A DNA stretch of 64,000 bases from Roseibium litorale (GTDB taxonomy: Bacteria > Pseudomonadota > Alphaproteobacteria > Rhizobiales > Stappiaceae). Below, piece by piece: positions 25,107 to 35,985 of this stretch (its first letter is position 1; every line of letters begins with the position of its first letter). The stretch spans positions 760,087 to 824,086 of the forward strand of contig NZ_JACYXI010000001.1 in assembly GCF_014842915.1 (NCBI RefSeq). The letters are read 5' to 3'. The notes under the pieces were generated by a model. It did no database searches, was not told where the DNA came from, and was given only the letters and a program-made list of their open reading frames with translations. A program made the translations under genes and the position numbers.

Positions 25107-25709
25107 GTGACCACCGCATTTTCCGGATTTCTTCTTTCGCTCAGTTTGATCGCCGCCATTGGCGCTCAGAACGCCTTTGTGCTGCGGCAGGGACTGCGCG
25201 GCGAGCATGTGTTCTGGGTCTGCCTGACCTGCGCATTAAGCGACGCGCTTCTGATCACGCTCGGGGTGACGAGCCTTGCCGCAATTTCACGCCTTCTGCC
25301 GTGGATCGAGCCCATATTGCGCTTCGGTGGCGCGGCCTTCCTCCTGATCTATGGCCTGCGCAGCCTGAGGACGGCTATCAAGGGCGGTGAACGGCTGGAC
25401 CCGAAGGGCGCAACCGTCTCCAGCCTTGGTTCGACACTCCTCGTGGTCTTGTCGCTCACCTATCTCAACCCCCATGTCTATCTGGACACGGTTCTGCTGA
25501 TCGGCTCTATCGCCAGCCGTTATCCGGGGGAAGAAGCGCTCTTCGCAGTTGGCGCGGTGCTAGGCTCCTTCATCTTCTTTTTCACGCTCGGCTATGGCGC
25601 AAAGCTGCTGCGGCCTATCTTTGCCCGTCCCCGGGCCTGGCAGGTGCTCGACCTGATTATCTCCGTCATTATGATGTGTCTTGCGGCAAGCCTGCTTGTT
25701 TCGGACTGA
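25107..25709 (+). CDS. LysE/ArgO family amino acid exporter
   Basis: A 200-residue membrane protein with six hydrophobic segments. The N-terminal SLIAAIGAQNAFVLRQGLRGEHVFWVC is the LysE signature, and LTYLNPHVYLDTVLLIGSIASRY is the second conserved segment. It exports basic amino acids such as lysine or arginine. Divergent regulation by the ArgP/LysG-like protein is expected. It ends in a shared terminator. Confidence 0.95.
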   Translation: MTTAFSGFLLSLSLIAAIGAQNAFVLRQGLRGEHVFWVCLTCALSDALLITLGVTSLAAISRLLPWIEPILRFGGAAFLLIYGLRSLRTAIKGGERLDPKGATVSSLGSTLLVVLSLTYLNPHVYLDTVLLIGSIASRYPGEEALFAVGAVLGSFIFFFTLGYGAKLLRPIFARPRAWQVLDLIISVIMMCLAASLLVSD

Positions 25710-25739
25710 TGAGACCTGTTTGAAGCCCGGAACAAGATA

Positions 25740-25775
25740 AAAGCCCCCGCTCCGGCTATCCGGAACGGGGGCTTT
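25740..25775. terminator. Bidirectional intrinsic terminator
   Basis: AAAGCCCCCG and CGGGGGCTTT enclose an inner TCCGG/CCGGA pair. It lies between convergent lysE-type and DoxX genes and has short T-runs on both strands. Confidence 0.85.
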
Positions 25776-25797
25776 CGCAAAACAGCCGGGAACGCTA

Positions 25798-26187
25798 TCA
25801 GGCGCGGCCGATGGCCTTGTCAACGCTGATCGGTCCGGGACCCGCAGCTGCCAGGTAGACAAAAACGAAGCAATAGAGGGCCGCCAGCTCACCGCCATTG
25901 AGGATCGGATAGAAATTACCCGGCGCATGCACCATGAAATAGGCCACCGCCATCGTGCCAGAAGCCAGGAAAGCAGCCGGGCGGGTAAAAAGCCCGATCA
26001 CGATCAGACCGCCGCAGATCAGTTCGATCAAACCGGCAGCTCCTGCCATGGTCGTGGGAGCGATCCCGGACATCTTGGTCGCGGGAATGCTGAGGTACTT
26101 CGTCGTGCCGTGCTGCAGAAACAAAAGACCGGACGCAATGCGCAGGGCGCTCAGCAAGAACGGAGAAAACGGAGCGAGAAAGGTCAT
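25798..26187 (-). CDS. DoxX family membrane protein
   Basis: A 129-residue protein with four membrane helices: LRIASGLLFLQHGTTKYL, TMAGAAGLIELICGGLIVIGLFTRPAAFLASGTMAVAYFMVHAPGNFYPILNGGELAALYCFVFVYLAAAGPG. This is the DoxX pattern, with the conserved GElaalycf segment. DoxX-like proteins take part in quinone or thiosulfate redox chemistry in some species; the role here is unknown. Monocistronic. Confidence 0.92.
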   Translation of the reverse strand: MTFLAPFSPFLLSALRIASGLLFLQHGTTKYLSIPATKMSGIAPTTMAGAAGLIELICGGLIVIGLFTRPAAFLASGTMAVAYFMVHAPGNFYPILNGGELAALYCFVFVYLAAAGPGPISVDKAIGRA

Positions 26188-26371
26188 GAGGAACAGTCTT
26201 TCATGGTTGTAATTTGAACAAGTTCGCGTCTGCCTCCAAATTTAGCGGGCAGTTGATGCCGCTCCAAGCGAAAATAGCATTCCCCCAACAGCTGTTTGCG
26301 GGTTTTGGCAGCACTTGTGCGCGGCAACCGTTTCCGGATAACTGCCCCCTTCGCCAAGAAGAGACGGTGTC

Positions 26372-27520
26372 ATGCCTTTTTCTCAAGAAGATCTCGATCA
26401 GCTTGCCGCCCTCAGGCGTAACCTCCATCGCCATCCCGAAGTGTCAGGTCAGGAGGAATGGACGGCGGTCCGGATGACAGAGACGCTGAAGTCCTGCCAG
26501 CCGGACAAGCTTGTCACCGGTCTTGGAGGCCACGGCGTGGCAGCTGTCTTTGAGGGCGCAGAGACGGGCCCGGCACTCCTCATCCGCTGCGAACTGGACG
26601 CCCTGCCGATCGAGGAAAAGACAGGACTTTCCTACAGTTCGGAATTTCCGGGCAAAGGGCACTTGTGTGGCCACGACGGCCACATGACCACTCTGGCAGG
26701 AATTGCTCTGGCCCTTCACCGCCAGCGCCCGGCAAAAGGCAGGGTGGTGCTGCTTTTCCAACCGGCTGAGGAAGATGGGTCAGGCGCAGCAGCTGTTCTG
26801 GCCGATCCGGCCTTTGAAGATCTGCATCCCGACCTTGCTCTATCCTTGCATAACCTGCCTGGCCTGCCGCTCGGATTTGCAGGGCTGAAAACCGGCCCGG
26901 TCAATTGCGCATCCCGCGGTCTCAAGCTTCATTTCAAAGGCAAGACGGCCCACGCGTCCCAGCCGGATACCGGCATCTCTCCCATGCCTGCAATAGCAGC
27001 CTTGATGCCGGCGCTTTCGGCCCTTTCCAAGGGAACGCAGGCAGATGCGGATTTCACCCTGGTGACAATCACCCATGCCTGGCTTGGCAAGGAAGCCTTC
27101 GGTATTGCTCCGGGAGATGGAGAGATCTGGGCAACCTTGCGCACGCTCACGGATGATGGAATGGCCAGCCTTTGCCATACCGCCGAACGTTTGGCAGAAC
27201 AATCAGCCAGGGAGCACGGCCTTGAGCTTTCCTTCTCCTATCACGATGTCTTTCACCATTGCGAGAATGCGCCGGAAGCCGTTGCCGTTCTGGAACAAGC
27301 ACTTTCAGACGAAGGGGTTCCCTTTGGTCCGGCGGACCTGCCGATGCGCGCTTCAGAGGATTTCGGACGCTTCCGCACGCTTTGCCCAGCGGCCATGTTC
27401 TTCCTGGGGGCAGGCGAAGACCACCCCGCCCTGCACAATCCGGATTACGACTTCCCGGAACAACTGATCCCGGTCGGGGCCAGGGTCTTCCTCAGAGCGA
27501 TCAGGAACCAGCTGGGCTGA
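26372..27520 (+). CDS. M20 family metallo-amidohydrolase (N-acyl amino acid / hippurate hydrolase type)
   Basis: A 382-residue M20D peptidase. The N-terminal LAALRRNLHRHPEVSGQEEWTA, the metal motif HLCGHDGHMTTLAG, the catalytic Glu pair in PAEEDGSGAAAVL, the dimerisation-domain GKTAHASQPDTGISP and the C-terminal MRASEDFGRF...MFFLGAGE are all present. It removes acyl or aryl groups from amino acid conjugates in the cytoplasm. Monocistronic. The DUF930 gene is convergent, 18 bases from its stop. Confidence 0.93.
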   Translation: MPFSQEDLDQLAALRRNLHRHPEVSGQEEWTAVRMTETLKSCQPDKLVTGLGGHGVAAVFEGAETGPALLIRCELDALPIEEKTGLSYSSEFPGKGHLCGHDGHMTTLAGIALALHRQRPAKGRVVLLFQPAEEDGSGAAAVLADPAFEDLHPDLALSLHNLPGLPLGFAGLKTGPVNCASRGLKLHFKGKTAHASQPDTGISPMPAIAALMPALSALSKGTQADADFTLVTITHAWLGKEAFGIAPGDGEIWATLRTLTDDGMASLCHTAERLAEQSAREHGLELSFSYHDVFHHCENAPEAVAVLEQALSDEGVPFGPADLPMRASEDFGRFRTLCPAAMFFLGAGEDHPALHNPDYDFPEQLIPVGARVFLRAIRNQLG

Positions 27521-27537
27521 GACTGCGAACTGACCGG

Positions 27538-28734
27538 TCAGAGTTCCGGGAACTTGCGCTGCCGCCACTGGCTGCGCGGAACGGGAGCGCCGACCCGGTA
27601 GCCGAAGTCGACAACTCGTGTGACACGGCTGTTGACCTCACAGCGGACGGCAAGGTCATACCATTGCCCGGCGGACCGAAATGCCGCCCTGTCCGCTTGC
27701 AGCACCGTGCCAGTATCCAGATGCAGGACAGGCAGCGCCTCCGGCCGCCAAGGCGGGCTGGCGCGCCGCAACTGATCACGCAGTTCGGTCATGCACAGCA
27801 TGTTGGCCCGCTCATCCCGGCTCATCCCCGCCATGGCCGTCCAGGCACGCGGATCGTCCGACAGAGCGTCCGAATAGATCTTCCGGGCCTTGATCAGATT
27901 GCCTGAGCCCCCATTGGGTATGCCCTTGGGCTTCGCAGGCTTCGGTGGCGGCGCACTCAGGCTCGCAATCGGGCCGACAGTGCCAAAGTCACTCGGCGCA
28001 ACGTCTGACGGTTCCGGTCCTGCCGGAATGGCTTCTGCCTCAGACGAGGCTTCTGCCTGTGCCTCCGGACCGGCAGCAAGGCTTTCAGCCTCCTGCACCT
28101 CTTCCGGAACCTCTGGCACGTTTTCGGTTTCTGCCGTCTCAGGCTCTTCCGGGGTCTCGGTCACCTCAGGGGTTTCAGATTGCTCTGCCTCGGCGGTCTC
28201 CTCCCCATTGGGCTCGGCCTGTTCCTCAGGCTCCTGAGCAACCTCGGTTTCCTGCTCGCTTGGTTCTTCCGCCCCGTCCTGCGCCTGCTCGGATCCATTG
28301 TCCTTGTCGGCATATTCATAAACGGGTTGCAGCACAGGCAAGGGCTGCTGCGGCTCGGCTTGCTGCGCTTCCGGCTCCTGCATCTCTTCTGCCTGGGGGG
28401 CGGGCTCGGGATCAGAGGCGGGCTGAGGGGCTGCTTCCTCTTCGGCCTGCGGCTGCTCCGGTTCAGGCTCTGGTTCAGGCAGAGGCTCGGGCTCGGTCGC
28501 GGCTGCTTCTTCCGGCTGCGGCTCAGGCTCTGGCTGAGGTTCGGGCTCAGGTTCAGGCACAAGAACCACGTCCACCGTCTGCTGTTCCTCCCGCATATCG
28601 GGAAGCTGCCAGTCAACCTTGGTCAGCAGCGCTGCAACGACGAGACCATGAAGGACAAGGGAGATCATCACTCCCCCACCTATCCGCACCCAGTTTGCCG
28701 GGTCCCTGTCCATCATCGGTCCGCGTTCATCCAT
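27538..28734 (-). CDS. DUF930 protein with TonB-like membrane anchor and Pro/Glu-rich linker
   Basis: A 398-residue protein. One membrane helix lies near residues 16-36 (GGGVMISLVLHGLVVAALLTKVDW). Then come about 200 residues dominated by Glu, Pro, Gln and Ala, including EPEP/EPQP repeats. The C-terminal globular DUF930 domain (about 280-398) contains DDPRAWTAMAGMSRDERANMLCMTELRDQLRR and WYDLAVRCEVNSRVTRVVDFGYRVG. The layout is that of TonB/TolA: inner membrane anchor, extended periplasm-spanning linker, folded end. The repeat tract may vary in length between strains. Confidence 0.88.
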   Translation of the reverse strand: MDERGPMMDRDPANWVRIGGGVMISLVLHGLVVAALLTKVDWQLPDMREEQQTVDVVLVPEPEPEPQPEPEPQPEEAAATEPEPLPEPEPEPEQPQAEEEAAPQPASDPEPAPQAEEMQEPEAQQAEPQQPLPVLQPVYEYADKDNGSEQAQDGAEEPSEQETEVAQEPEEQAEPNGEETAEAEQSETPEVTETPEEPETAETENVPEVPEEVQEAESLAAGPEAQAEASSEAEAIPAGPEPSDVAPSDFGTVGPIASLSAPPPKPAKPKGIPNGGSGNLIKARKIYSDALSDDPRAWTAMAGMSRDERANMLCMTELRDQLRRASPPWRPEALPVLHLDTGTVLQADRAAFRSAGQWYDLAVRCEVNSRVTRVVDFGYRVGAPVPRSQWRQRKFPEL

Positions 28735-28801
28735 TGGACCATGAATATCTGCATTGAGGCAAAATTGGGAGCTCTATGAAGTGCACGCCCTTCATCAGAC
28801 A

Positions 28802-28832
28802 AAGAGCCCGGCGGATAATCCACCGGGCTCTT
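28802..28832. terminator. Terminator downstream of rpoD
   Basis: AAGAGCCCGG and CCGGGCTCTT form a perfect 10-bp stem with an inner GGAT/ATCC pair. It is 29 bases after the rpoD stop on the minus strand. Confidence 0.85.
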
Positions 28833-28860
28833 CTTCATTTCAGAACTGGCTCGTGCCGGA

Positions 28861-30861
<2,001 letters not shown>

Positions 30862-30891
30862 ATTCTGCTCCACAATCGCGAATGACCCCAT

Positions 30892-31282
30892 TCGCGGCGC
30901 GTCTGAATTTGCTTACCCCCGCACCATCTCCAGCGCGCAAGCTTTTACGCCGCGCAGCCGTCTGATGATAAGAATCGCGAGATGAGTTGTAAGCCGTGTC
31001 CCTTAAGTCCCAATTAACCGTGAAAAAAACGACCCGGCGCCAGTTTTCCTCGCGTCCTTCCCACGGGTATGCTGCTTCCCGGATTGCTGCTGCAGTCCGA
31101 AGAGTTTCAAATTCGGGTCCACAGCGGTAACAAGACTTCTTGCCGCCGGTCCCATGACCTCTCGCGGCTCTTTTCGCTGTAAAGCTTCTATTTAGCTCGA
31201 CGCAGCCGATTCGCAAGTGTGATTCGCGAATCGTCAATTAGATCGGCTAAGTTTTTTTGAGCTGGAACAGCCTTCCAGATGC
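30892..31282. promoter_or_regulatory. rpoD promoter region with clustered GANTC sites
   Basis: No gene in this dnaG-rpoD gap. Three GANTC sites for CcrM-type methylation lie within 25 bases (GATTC 31208, GATTC 31221, GAATC 31228), the last two forming the palindrome GATTCGCGAATC at 31221-31232. On the minus strand TTGACG just upstream (31238-31233) could serve as a -35 box. A further GAATC is at 30972. Confidence 0.5.
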
Positions 31283-33298
31283 TCAGAACGGCACCTCAGC
31301 CCCTTCGGGGCTTGGCAGTTCCGCAAAGGAAGGCTCAGACCTTTGCGGAGCAGAGCGGATCTTCTTGGCCCGTTCCGCCAGTTCCGCCTCTTCCCGCATG
31401 CATTCCTCGCGGCGGCGGTTCAGATCCTGGCTCATCGCCTGAACCCGCATCCAGCTCTCTTCGTTCAGGTCGAGTTCGGCTGCAGCCATCTCCCCTTCCA
31501 GCTCGGCCTCCAATGTGTTCAACTCAAGCATGTCGAGAAAATGCATGAACACGGCTTCAAGAAAGTCCTCGGGCGGCGCACTGCGGAGCAAGGGAAAGCG
31601 CTGGGTCAACGCCGAAAAAGACCCGCCCCGCGCGGACCCGGGACGGGCATCTTCCATCATCTCCCGCATGAGGGCCTGAAGACTATCGTCCAGGCTGGCC
31701 GCAACATCAGCGGCGGCAGCTCCTGCACCGTCGCTTTTCTGGGCAAAGAGGCAGAGCGCGTCCCGGAACCTTCCATGAAGCGCGTCTGAAAAACGGACGG
31801 TTGCCAGCCGTTCCAGATGCCTGTCGAGAAGCTGCGGATAATGCACGCAAAGCCCGCAGATCAAACGCTCCATGCCGTAATGCGGTGTTTCCGGAAGCCC
31901 CGTTCGGACCGCCAGAAGACTGCCGGGCTCCGCCTTGGGCTGGAAACTGCCGCCAGACAGGAAGCCGCCCTTGTTCCCCTGCCTCCGGCCCTCCCCGCCG
32001 CGCTGACGGGACAGCTCAAAGAACAGATTGGACAGCTTGAACTTGAGATCCATCTGATAGCGGCGCTTGACCCGCGGGTCCCGGATCGTTTCCACCAGAT
32101 CATCGAACCGCTTCTCCAGTGCCGCCTTCCGCTCCGGCGTATCGACGCGCGAGACGGACGTCTCCCTGTCCCACACCACATCAAACAAAGGCTGCGCCTT
32201 GGCGACTTCCGCCTCAAAGCCCGAAAGTCCGCGCTGCTTGATCAGATCGTCCGGATCCATGCCATCGGGCAGGAAGCAGAACTGGAACGAGTAGCCGCTG
32301 TGGAGCACCGGGAAAATCCGGTCGATTGCCCGGTGCGCGGCGGACACACCAGCTGCGTCCCCGTCAAAACAGACGACGGGCTCGGCCGCAAACTTCCAAA
32401 GCCGCGTCACCTGATCTTCTGTAAAGGCCGTGCCAAGGGTTGCCACCACGTGGCGCACGCCAGCCTGCCAAAGGGCAATGGCATCCAGATAGCCTTCCAC
32501 CACCACAGCCTGGCCGCTCTTGTAGGCAGGTTCACGTGCCCTGTGCGCGTTGAACAGCATGACGCCCTTGTGAAACAGAGGCGTTTCAGGAGAGTTGAGA
32601 TACTTGGGCTGGCCTTCAGGATTGAGCGTGCGCCCGCCGAAAGCCACGACCCGCCCGCGCTCGTCATGAATCGGGATCATAAGGCGGCCGCGGAAGCGGT
32701 CATAGGCCGGACGGCCATCGTCAGGCTTAATCAAAAGCCCTGCCTCGATCATCATGTCTTCCGGCACGTCCCGGGTGGCAAGATGCTGCTTCAAGGCATC
32801 CCTGCTCTCCGGAGCAAACCCAAACCGGAATTCGGCAAGCGTCTCAGCCGTCAGGCCGCGTTTCGCGGTGTAGGCTCGGGCGGCAGTCCCGCGCGGCCCG
32901 CCATATTCCATCTGAAAGAACTTTGCCGCCATCTCGCAAACGTCGGCGAGGCTGGCACGCTGCTTTTCCCGCCGGGCCGCCTGGGGGTCCGGTGCAGGAA
33001 GAGGTACTCCGGCCTGATCGGCAAGACGCTCGACCGCCTCCGGAAAATTGAGGCCTTCGGTTTCCATCAGAAAACGGAAGTGATCGCCCGATGCCCCGCA
33101 GCCGAAACAATGATAGCGGTTCCGGCGGTCTTCAACGTGAAAGCTCGGGCTCTTTTCCTGGTGGAAGGGGCAGCAGGCCCAGAAGTCCCCCTTCCCCGGC
33201 TGAGTCTTGCGCCGGTCCCACGTCACCTTCCGCCCGACGAGGTCGGACAGATTGATACGGGCCCGTATCTCATCGAGAAGTCGATTGTCGAAACGCAT
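31283..33298 (-). CDS. dnaG: DNA primase
   Basis: A 671-residue primase. The N-terminal zinc-binding CHC2 motif uses Cys43, His46, Cys64 and Cys67 (CPFHQEKSPSFH...YHCFGCG). The RNA polymerase core and TOPRIM domain show VVVEGYLDAIALWQAG (catalytic Glu) and VCFDGDAAG. The C-terminal helicase-interacting domain follows residue about 450. It makes RNA primers at the replication fork. rpoD follows on the same strand. A GC hairpin (GCCGGAC-CGCC-GTCCGGC, 33321-33338) lies just upstream of the start. Confidence 0.98.
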   Translation of the reverse strand: MRFDNRLLDEIRARINLSDLVGRKVTWDRRKTQPGKGDFWACCPFHQEKSPSFHVEDRRNRYHCFGCGASGDHFRFLMETEGLNFPEAVERLADQAGVPLPAPDPQAARREKQRASLADVCEMAAKFFQMEYGGPRGTAARAYTAKRGLTAETLAEFRFGFAPESRDALKQHLATRDVPEDMMIEAGLLIKPDDGRPAYDRFRGRLMIPIHDERGRVVAFGGRTLNPEGQPKYLNSPETPLFHKGVMLFNAHRAREPAYKSGQAVVVEGYLDAIALWQAGVRHVVATLGTAFTEDQVTRLWKFAAEPVVCFDGDAAGVSAAHRAIDRIFPVLHSGYSFQFCFLPDGMDPDDLIKQRGLSGFEAEVAKAQPLFDVVWDRETSVSRVDTPERKAALEKRFDDLVETIRDPRVKRRYQMDLKFKLSNLFFELSRQRGGEGRRQGNKGGFLSGGSFQPKAEPGSLLAVRTGLPETPHYGMERLICGLCVHYPQLLDRHLERLATVRFSDALHGRFRDALCLFAQKSDGAGAAAADVAASLDDSLQALMREMMEDARPGSARGGSFSALTQRFPLLRSAPPEDFLEAVFMHFLDMLELNTLEAELEGEMAAAELDLNEESWMRVQAMSQDLNRRREECMREEAELAERAKKIRSAPQRSEPSFAELPSPEGAEVPF

Positions 33299-33511
33299 TG
33301 AACTCGCCAGTTACAGTCTTGCCGGACCGCCGTCCGGCATCCTGAAAAGAGTATAGCCTCCACACAGCTTGGCAATCAGCCCGTGACGGAAGTGCACTTT
33401 TTACATTTGGAGATAAGCGGGAACGCCGGTCTCCGGCCCCTCGCCTGAGACGGCTTATATCAGACAGCTGTGAATAGCAAAATCCACAGGCGCTGAGCGC
33501 GCCTGAAAAGA

Positions 33512-33991
33512 TCAGGCCGTGCCGGCCGGTCCGTTGTTTTCCACACGCAGGAGATCGCGCACAACGCAGGAGGCCTGAACAAAATCCATCTGGCCAGGGT
33601 AGCGCGCCTTCAGCTCGTTCATGCAGCGCCCAATGTCCCTCAGACCATGGGCGCCCAGATCACGGACGGTTTTTTCGCAAAGGACACGCATTTTGTCCGT
33701 GTCGATCTGCCCCGGCAGGAATTCACGGATGATGTCGCCTTCGTGCCGTTCCTGTGCGGCAAGTTCCAGTTGCCCGGCCTCTTCGTATTCCTTGGTGGAG
33801 ACGTCACGCTGGCGCACCATTTTCTGCAGGATGTCCAGCACCTCGTCATCCCCGACACCATCACGCCCGGTTTGCCGGACAACGGCGTCCCGGTCCTTGA
33901 TCGCAGCCAGAATCAGCCGGAGGGTCGCAACGCGCCCCTTGTCATTGGCAGTTTCTGCGGCTTTCAGAGCCGAATTGATCTTCTCGCGCAT
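33512..33991 (-). CDS. GatB/YqeY domain-containing protein
   Basis: A 159-residue YqeY protein (Pfam YqeY/GatB C-terminal-like). Visible: INSALKAAETANDKGRVATLRLILAAIKDRD, DDEVLDILQKMVRQRDVSTKEYEEAGQLELAAQE and FLPGQIDTDKM...DIGRCMNELKARYPGQMD. The family may act on tRNA-dependent amidation, but its exact activity is uncertain. The ATG at 33991 has GGGGAAAG upstream. It precedes dnaG on the same strand, and carA is divergent. Confidence 0.93.
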   Translation of the reverse strand: MREKINSALKAAETANDKGRVATLRLILAAIKDRDAVVRQTGRDGVGDDEVLDILQKMVRQRDVSTKEYEEAGQLELAAQERHEGDIIREFLPGQIDTDKMRVLCEKTVRDLGAHGLRDIGRCMNELKARYPGQMDFVQASCVVRDLLRVENNGPAGTA

Positions 33992-34099
33992 GGCTTTCCC
34001 CTGCCCCGGAGCGCGCACAACATCGGCGCACGCTTGCGTTTACGCAACTAGGACCATTAAAGTGTTGATCTATATAGTATATTTTTCGGACGATCAATG

Positions 34100-34128
34100 T
34101 TGACGATCCGCCCTGCATCCCCTAGAGT
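34100..34128 (+). promoter_or_regulatory. carA promoter
   Basis: TTGACG (34100-34105) and TAGAGT (34123-34128) with a 17-base spacer, about 100 bases before the carA ATG, leaving a 5' leader of roughly 90 bases. Confidence 0.55.
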
Positions 34129-34135
34129 CCGGCGC

Positions 34136-34154
34136 TTAATGCAGACGGCATTAA
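34136..34154. promoter_or_regulatory. Inverted repeat in the carA leader
   Basis: TTAATGC and GCATTAA form a perfect 7-bp inverted repeat with an AGACG spacer, starting at the expected transcription start of carA. It could be an operator overlapping the start site or a leader hairpin. Confidence 0.45.
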
Positions 34155-34226
34155 TGTTGGGTTCGCCCGCGCGCTTTCGCCTTCCCTGCAGCGCATGATG
34201 TCACCAACAAAATCTGGAAACAAGAC

Positions 34227-35408
34227 ATGACGACTGCCGACGCATGGTCCACTAAGCCTGCGACCGCCCTCCTTGTCCTTGCCGATGGCAGCGTGATCGA
34301 AGGCGAAGGCCTCGGCGCCACCGGTGAAGCTGTTGGCGAGATCTGCTTTAACACGGCCATGACCGGTTACCAGGAGATCTTGACCGATCCGTCCTACGCC
34401 GGCCAGATCATTACTTTCACTTTTCCCCATATCGGGAACGTCGGAACCAACGATGAGGACATCGAGACCGTAAACATGGCGGCGGAAAGCGGCATCCGCG
34501 GCTGCGTCCTCAACGCCTCGATCACCGAGCCGGCCAACTACCGCGCATCACGCCATCTTGACCAGTGGCTCAAGGCCCGCGGCTTGATTGGCATTTCCGG
34601 TGTGGACACCCGCGCTCTGACTGCCCTCATCCGTGAAAAGGGCGTGCCGAACGGTGTTATTGCCTACCATCCGGATGGCAAGTTCGACCTCGATGCCCTC
34701 AAGAAGATGGCAGCAGAGTGGCCCGGCCTTGAAGGTATGGACCTTGCCAAGGACGTAACCACCACTCAAACCCATCCGTGGGACGAGACTTCGTGGGTTT
34801 GGGAAAAGGGCTATGGCCACGCAGGAACGCCCGAGTTCAACGTTGTTGCCCTCGATTTCGGCATCAAGCGCAACATTCTACGCCTTTTGACCGATGCAGG
34901 CTGCAAGGTCACCGTTCTGCCGGCGAATGCCAGCGCAGACGAAGTGCTTGCCCATAATCCTGATGGCGTCTTCCTGTCCAACGGGCCTGGCGATCCCGCC
35001 GCAACGGGCAAATATGCAACCGGCACCATCAAGAGCGTTATCGAAAAGGGTATCCCGACTTTCGGCATCTGCCTTGGACATCAGATGCTGGCGCTTGCCC
35101 TTGGCGGCAAGACCGTGAAGATGCATCAAGGCCACCATGGCGCCAACCACCCGGTTCATGACCACACGACCGGCAAGGTGGAAATCACGTCCATGAACCA
35201 CGGCTTTGCAGTGGATGCAAAAAGTCTCCCCGACACAGTCGAGGAGACGCATGTCTCCCTGTTCGATGGTTCCAACTGCGGTATCCGCCTCAAGGGCAAG
35301 CCGGTTTTCTCCGTTCAATACCACCCGGAAGCGTCTCCCGGCCCGCGCGACAGCCATTACCTGTTCAAGCGCTTTACCGATTTCATGCGGGACGCAAAGT
35401 CCGCCTGA
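34227..35408 (+). CDS. carA: Carbamoyl-phosphate synthase, glutamine amidotransferase small subunit
   Basis: A 393-residue CarA. The N-terminal small-subunit domain (ALLVLADGSVIEGEGLG; FNTAMTGYQEILTDPSYAGQI) is followed by a class I amidotransferase domain with the nucleophile Cys282 in GICLGHQM and the His/Glu in QYHPEASPGP. It supplies ammonia from glutamine to CarB for arginine and pyrimidine synthesis. carB lies 2.3 kb downstream, separated by a merR gene and a pseudogene. carA has its own promoter and terminator. Confidence 0.98.
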   Translation: MTTADAWSTKPATALLVLADGSVIEGEGLGATGEAVGEICFNTAMTGYQEILTDPSYAGQIITFTFPHIGNVGTNDEDIETVNMAAESGIRGCVLNASITEPANYRASRHLDQWLKARGLIGISGVDTRALTALIREKGVPNGVIAYHPDGKFDLDALKKMAAEWPGLEGMDLAKDVTTTQTHPWDETSWVWEKGYGHAGTPEFNVVALDFGIKRNILRLLTDAGCKVTVLPANASADEVLAHNPDGVFLSNGPGDPAATGKYATGTIKSVIEKGIPTFGICLGHQMLALALGGKTVKMHQGHHGANHPVHDHTTGKVEITSMNHGFAVDAKSLPDTVEETHVSLFDGSNCGIRLKGKPVFSVQYHPEASPGPRDSHYLFKRFTDFMRDAKSA

Positions 35409-35454
35409 CATCCAGGCTGAGCCGCCAAAGCCAAACACCGATGTGAAATGATAA

Positions 35455-35487
35455 AAGCCCGCGAAATCGTTTCGCGGGCTTCTCTTT
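35455..35487. terminator. Terminator between carA and the MerR-family gene
   Basis: AAGCCCGCGAAA and TTTCGCGGGCTT form a perfect 12-bp stem with a TCG loop, followed by CTCTTT on the plus strand. It serves carA and possibly the convergent regulator gene. Confidence 0.88.
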
Positions 35488-35541
35488 ATTCAGAAATCCG
35501 GCGGCTCCGGGAGGAGAGCCATCGGACGGAATCAGATCGAT

Positions 35542-35985
35542 TTAACTGGCCGCAACCAGCTGGTTCAGAGAGGACAAGACATTGTCCACTTCGGCGACCT
35601 GCTCATCGAGCATGGTCTTCTGTTCGCGCAGCATCTTCTGCTGGCTTTCGCAAATGTCACGCAGTTCGGTGAACTGCTTCTGGCGTGGCGTGTCGCTCTC
35701 AACGAGCTTGATAACCCGCCGGATCTCCACAAGGGTTAGCCCGATTTTCTTGGCTTGCAGAATGATCCGCATCCGGCTCACATCTTGAGTGCCATAGAAA
35801 CGGCGGGCACCGCGCCGGACCGGATTGAGCAGCCCTTTCTCTTCATAGAAACGGAGGGTTCTGAGGGTTACGTCAAAAAGTTCCGACATCTCTGAGATGG
35901 CGAGAGGCTGCGCTTCAGACACATCCTCCATCACCGGTCCTGCGATATCCGGCAGGACAACCATCTTGGTAGCTATACTGTTCAT
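35542..35985 (-). CDS. MerR family transcriptional regulator
   Basis: A 147-residue MerR protein. The N-terminal HTH is SEMSELFDVTLRTLRFYEEKGLLNPVRRGARRFYGTQDVSRMRIILQAKKIGLTLVEIRRVIKLV (about residues 30-95). A coiled-coil dimerisation helix follows and ends in DNVLSSLNQLVAA. There is no metal-binding Cys signature. An extra 25-30 residues precede the HTH. Ligand and targets unknown; similar stand-alone MerR genes in alphaproteobacteria regulate fatty-acid or stress genes. Confidence 0.92.
   Translation of the reverse strand: MNSIATKMVVLPDIAGPVMEDVSEAQPLAISEMSELFDVTLRTLRFYEEKGLLNPVRRGARRFYGTQDVSRMRIILQAKKIGLTLVEIRRVIKLVESDTPRQKQFTELRDICESQQKMLREQKTMLDEQVAEVDNVLSSLNQLVAAS

Noticed and set aside
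31817..33301. 494-codon plus-strand frame opposite dnaG
   Set aside because: Shadow frame of the conserved primase gene.
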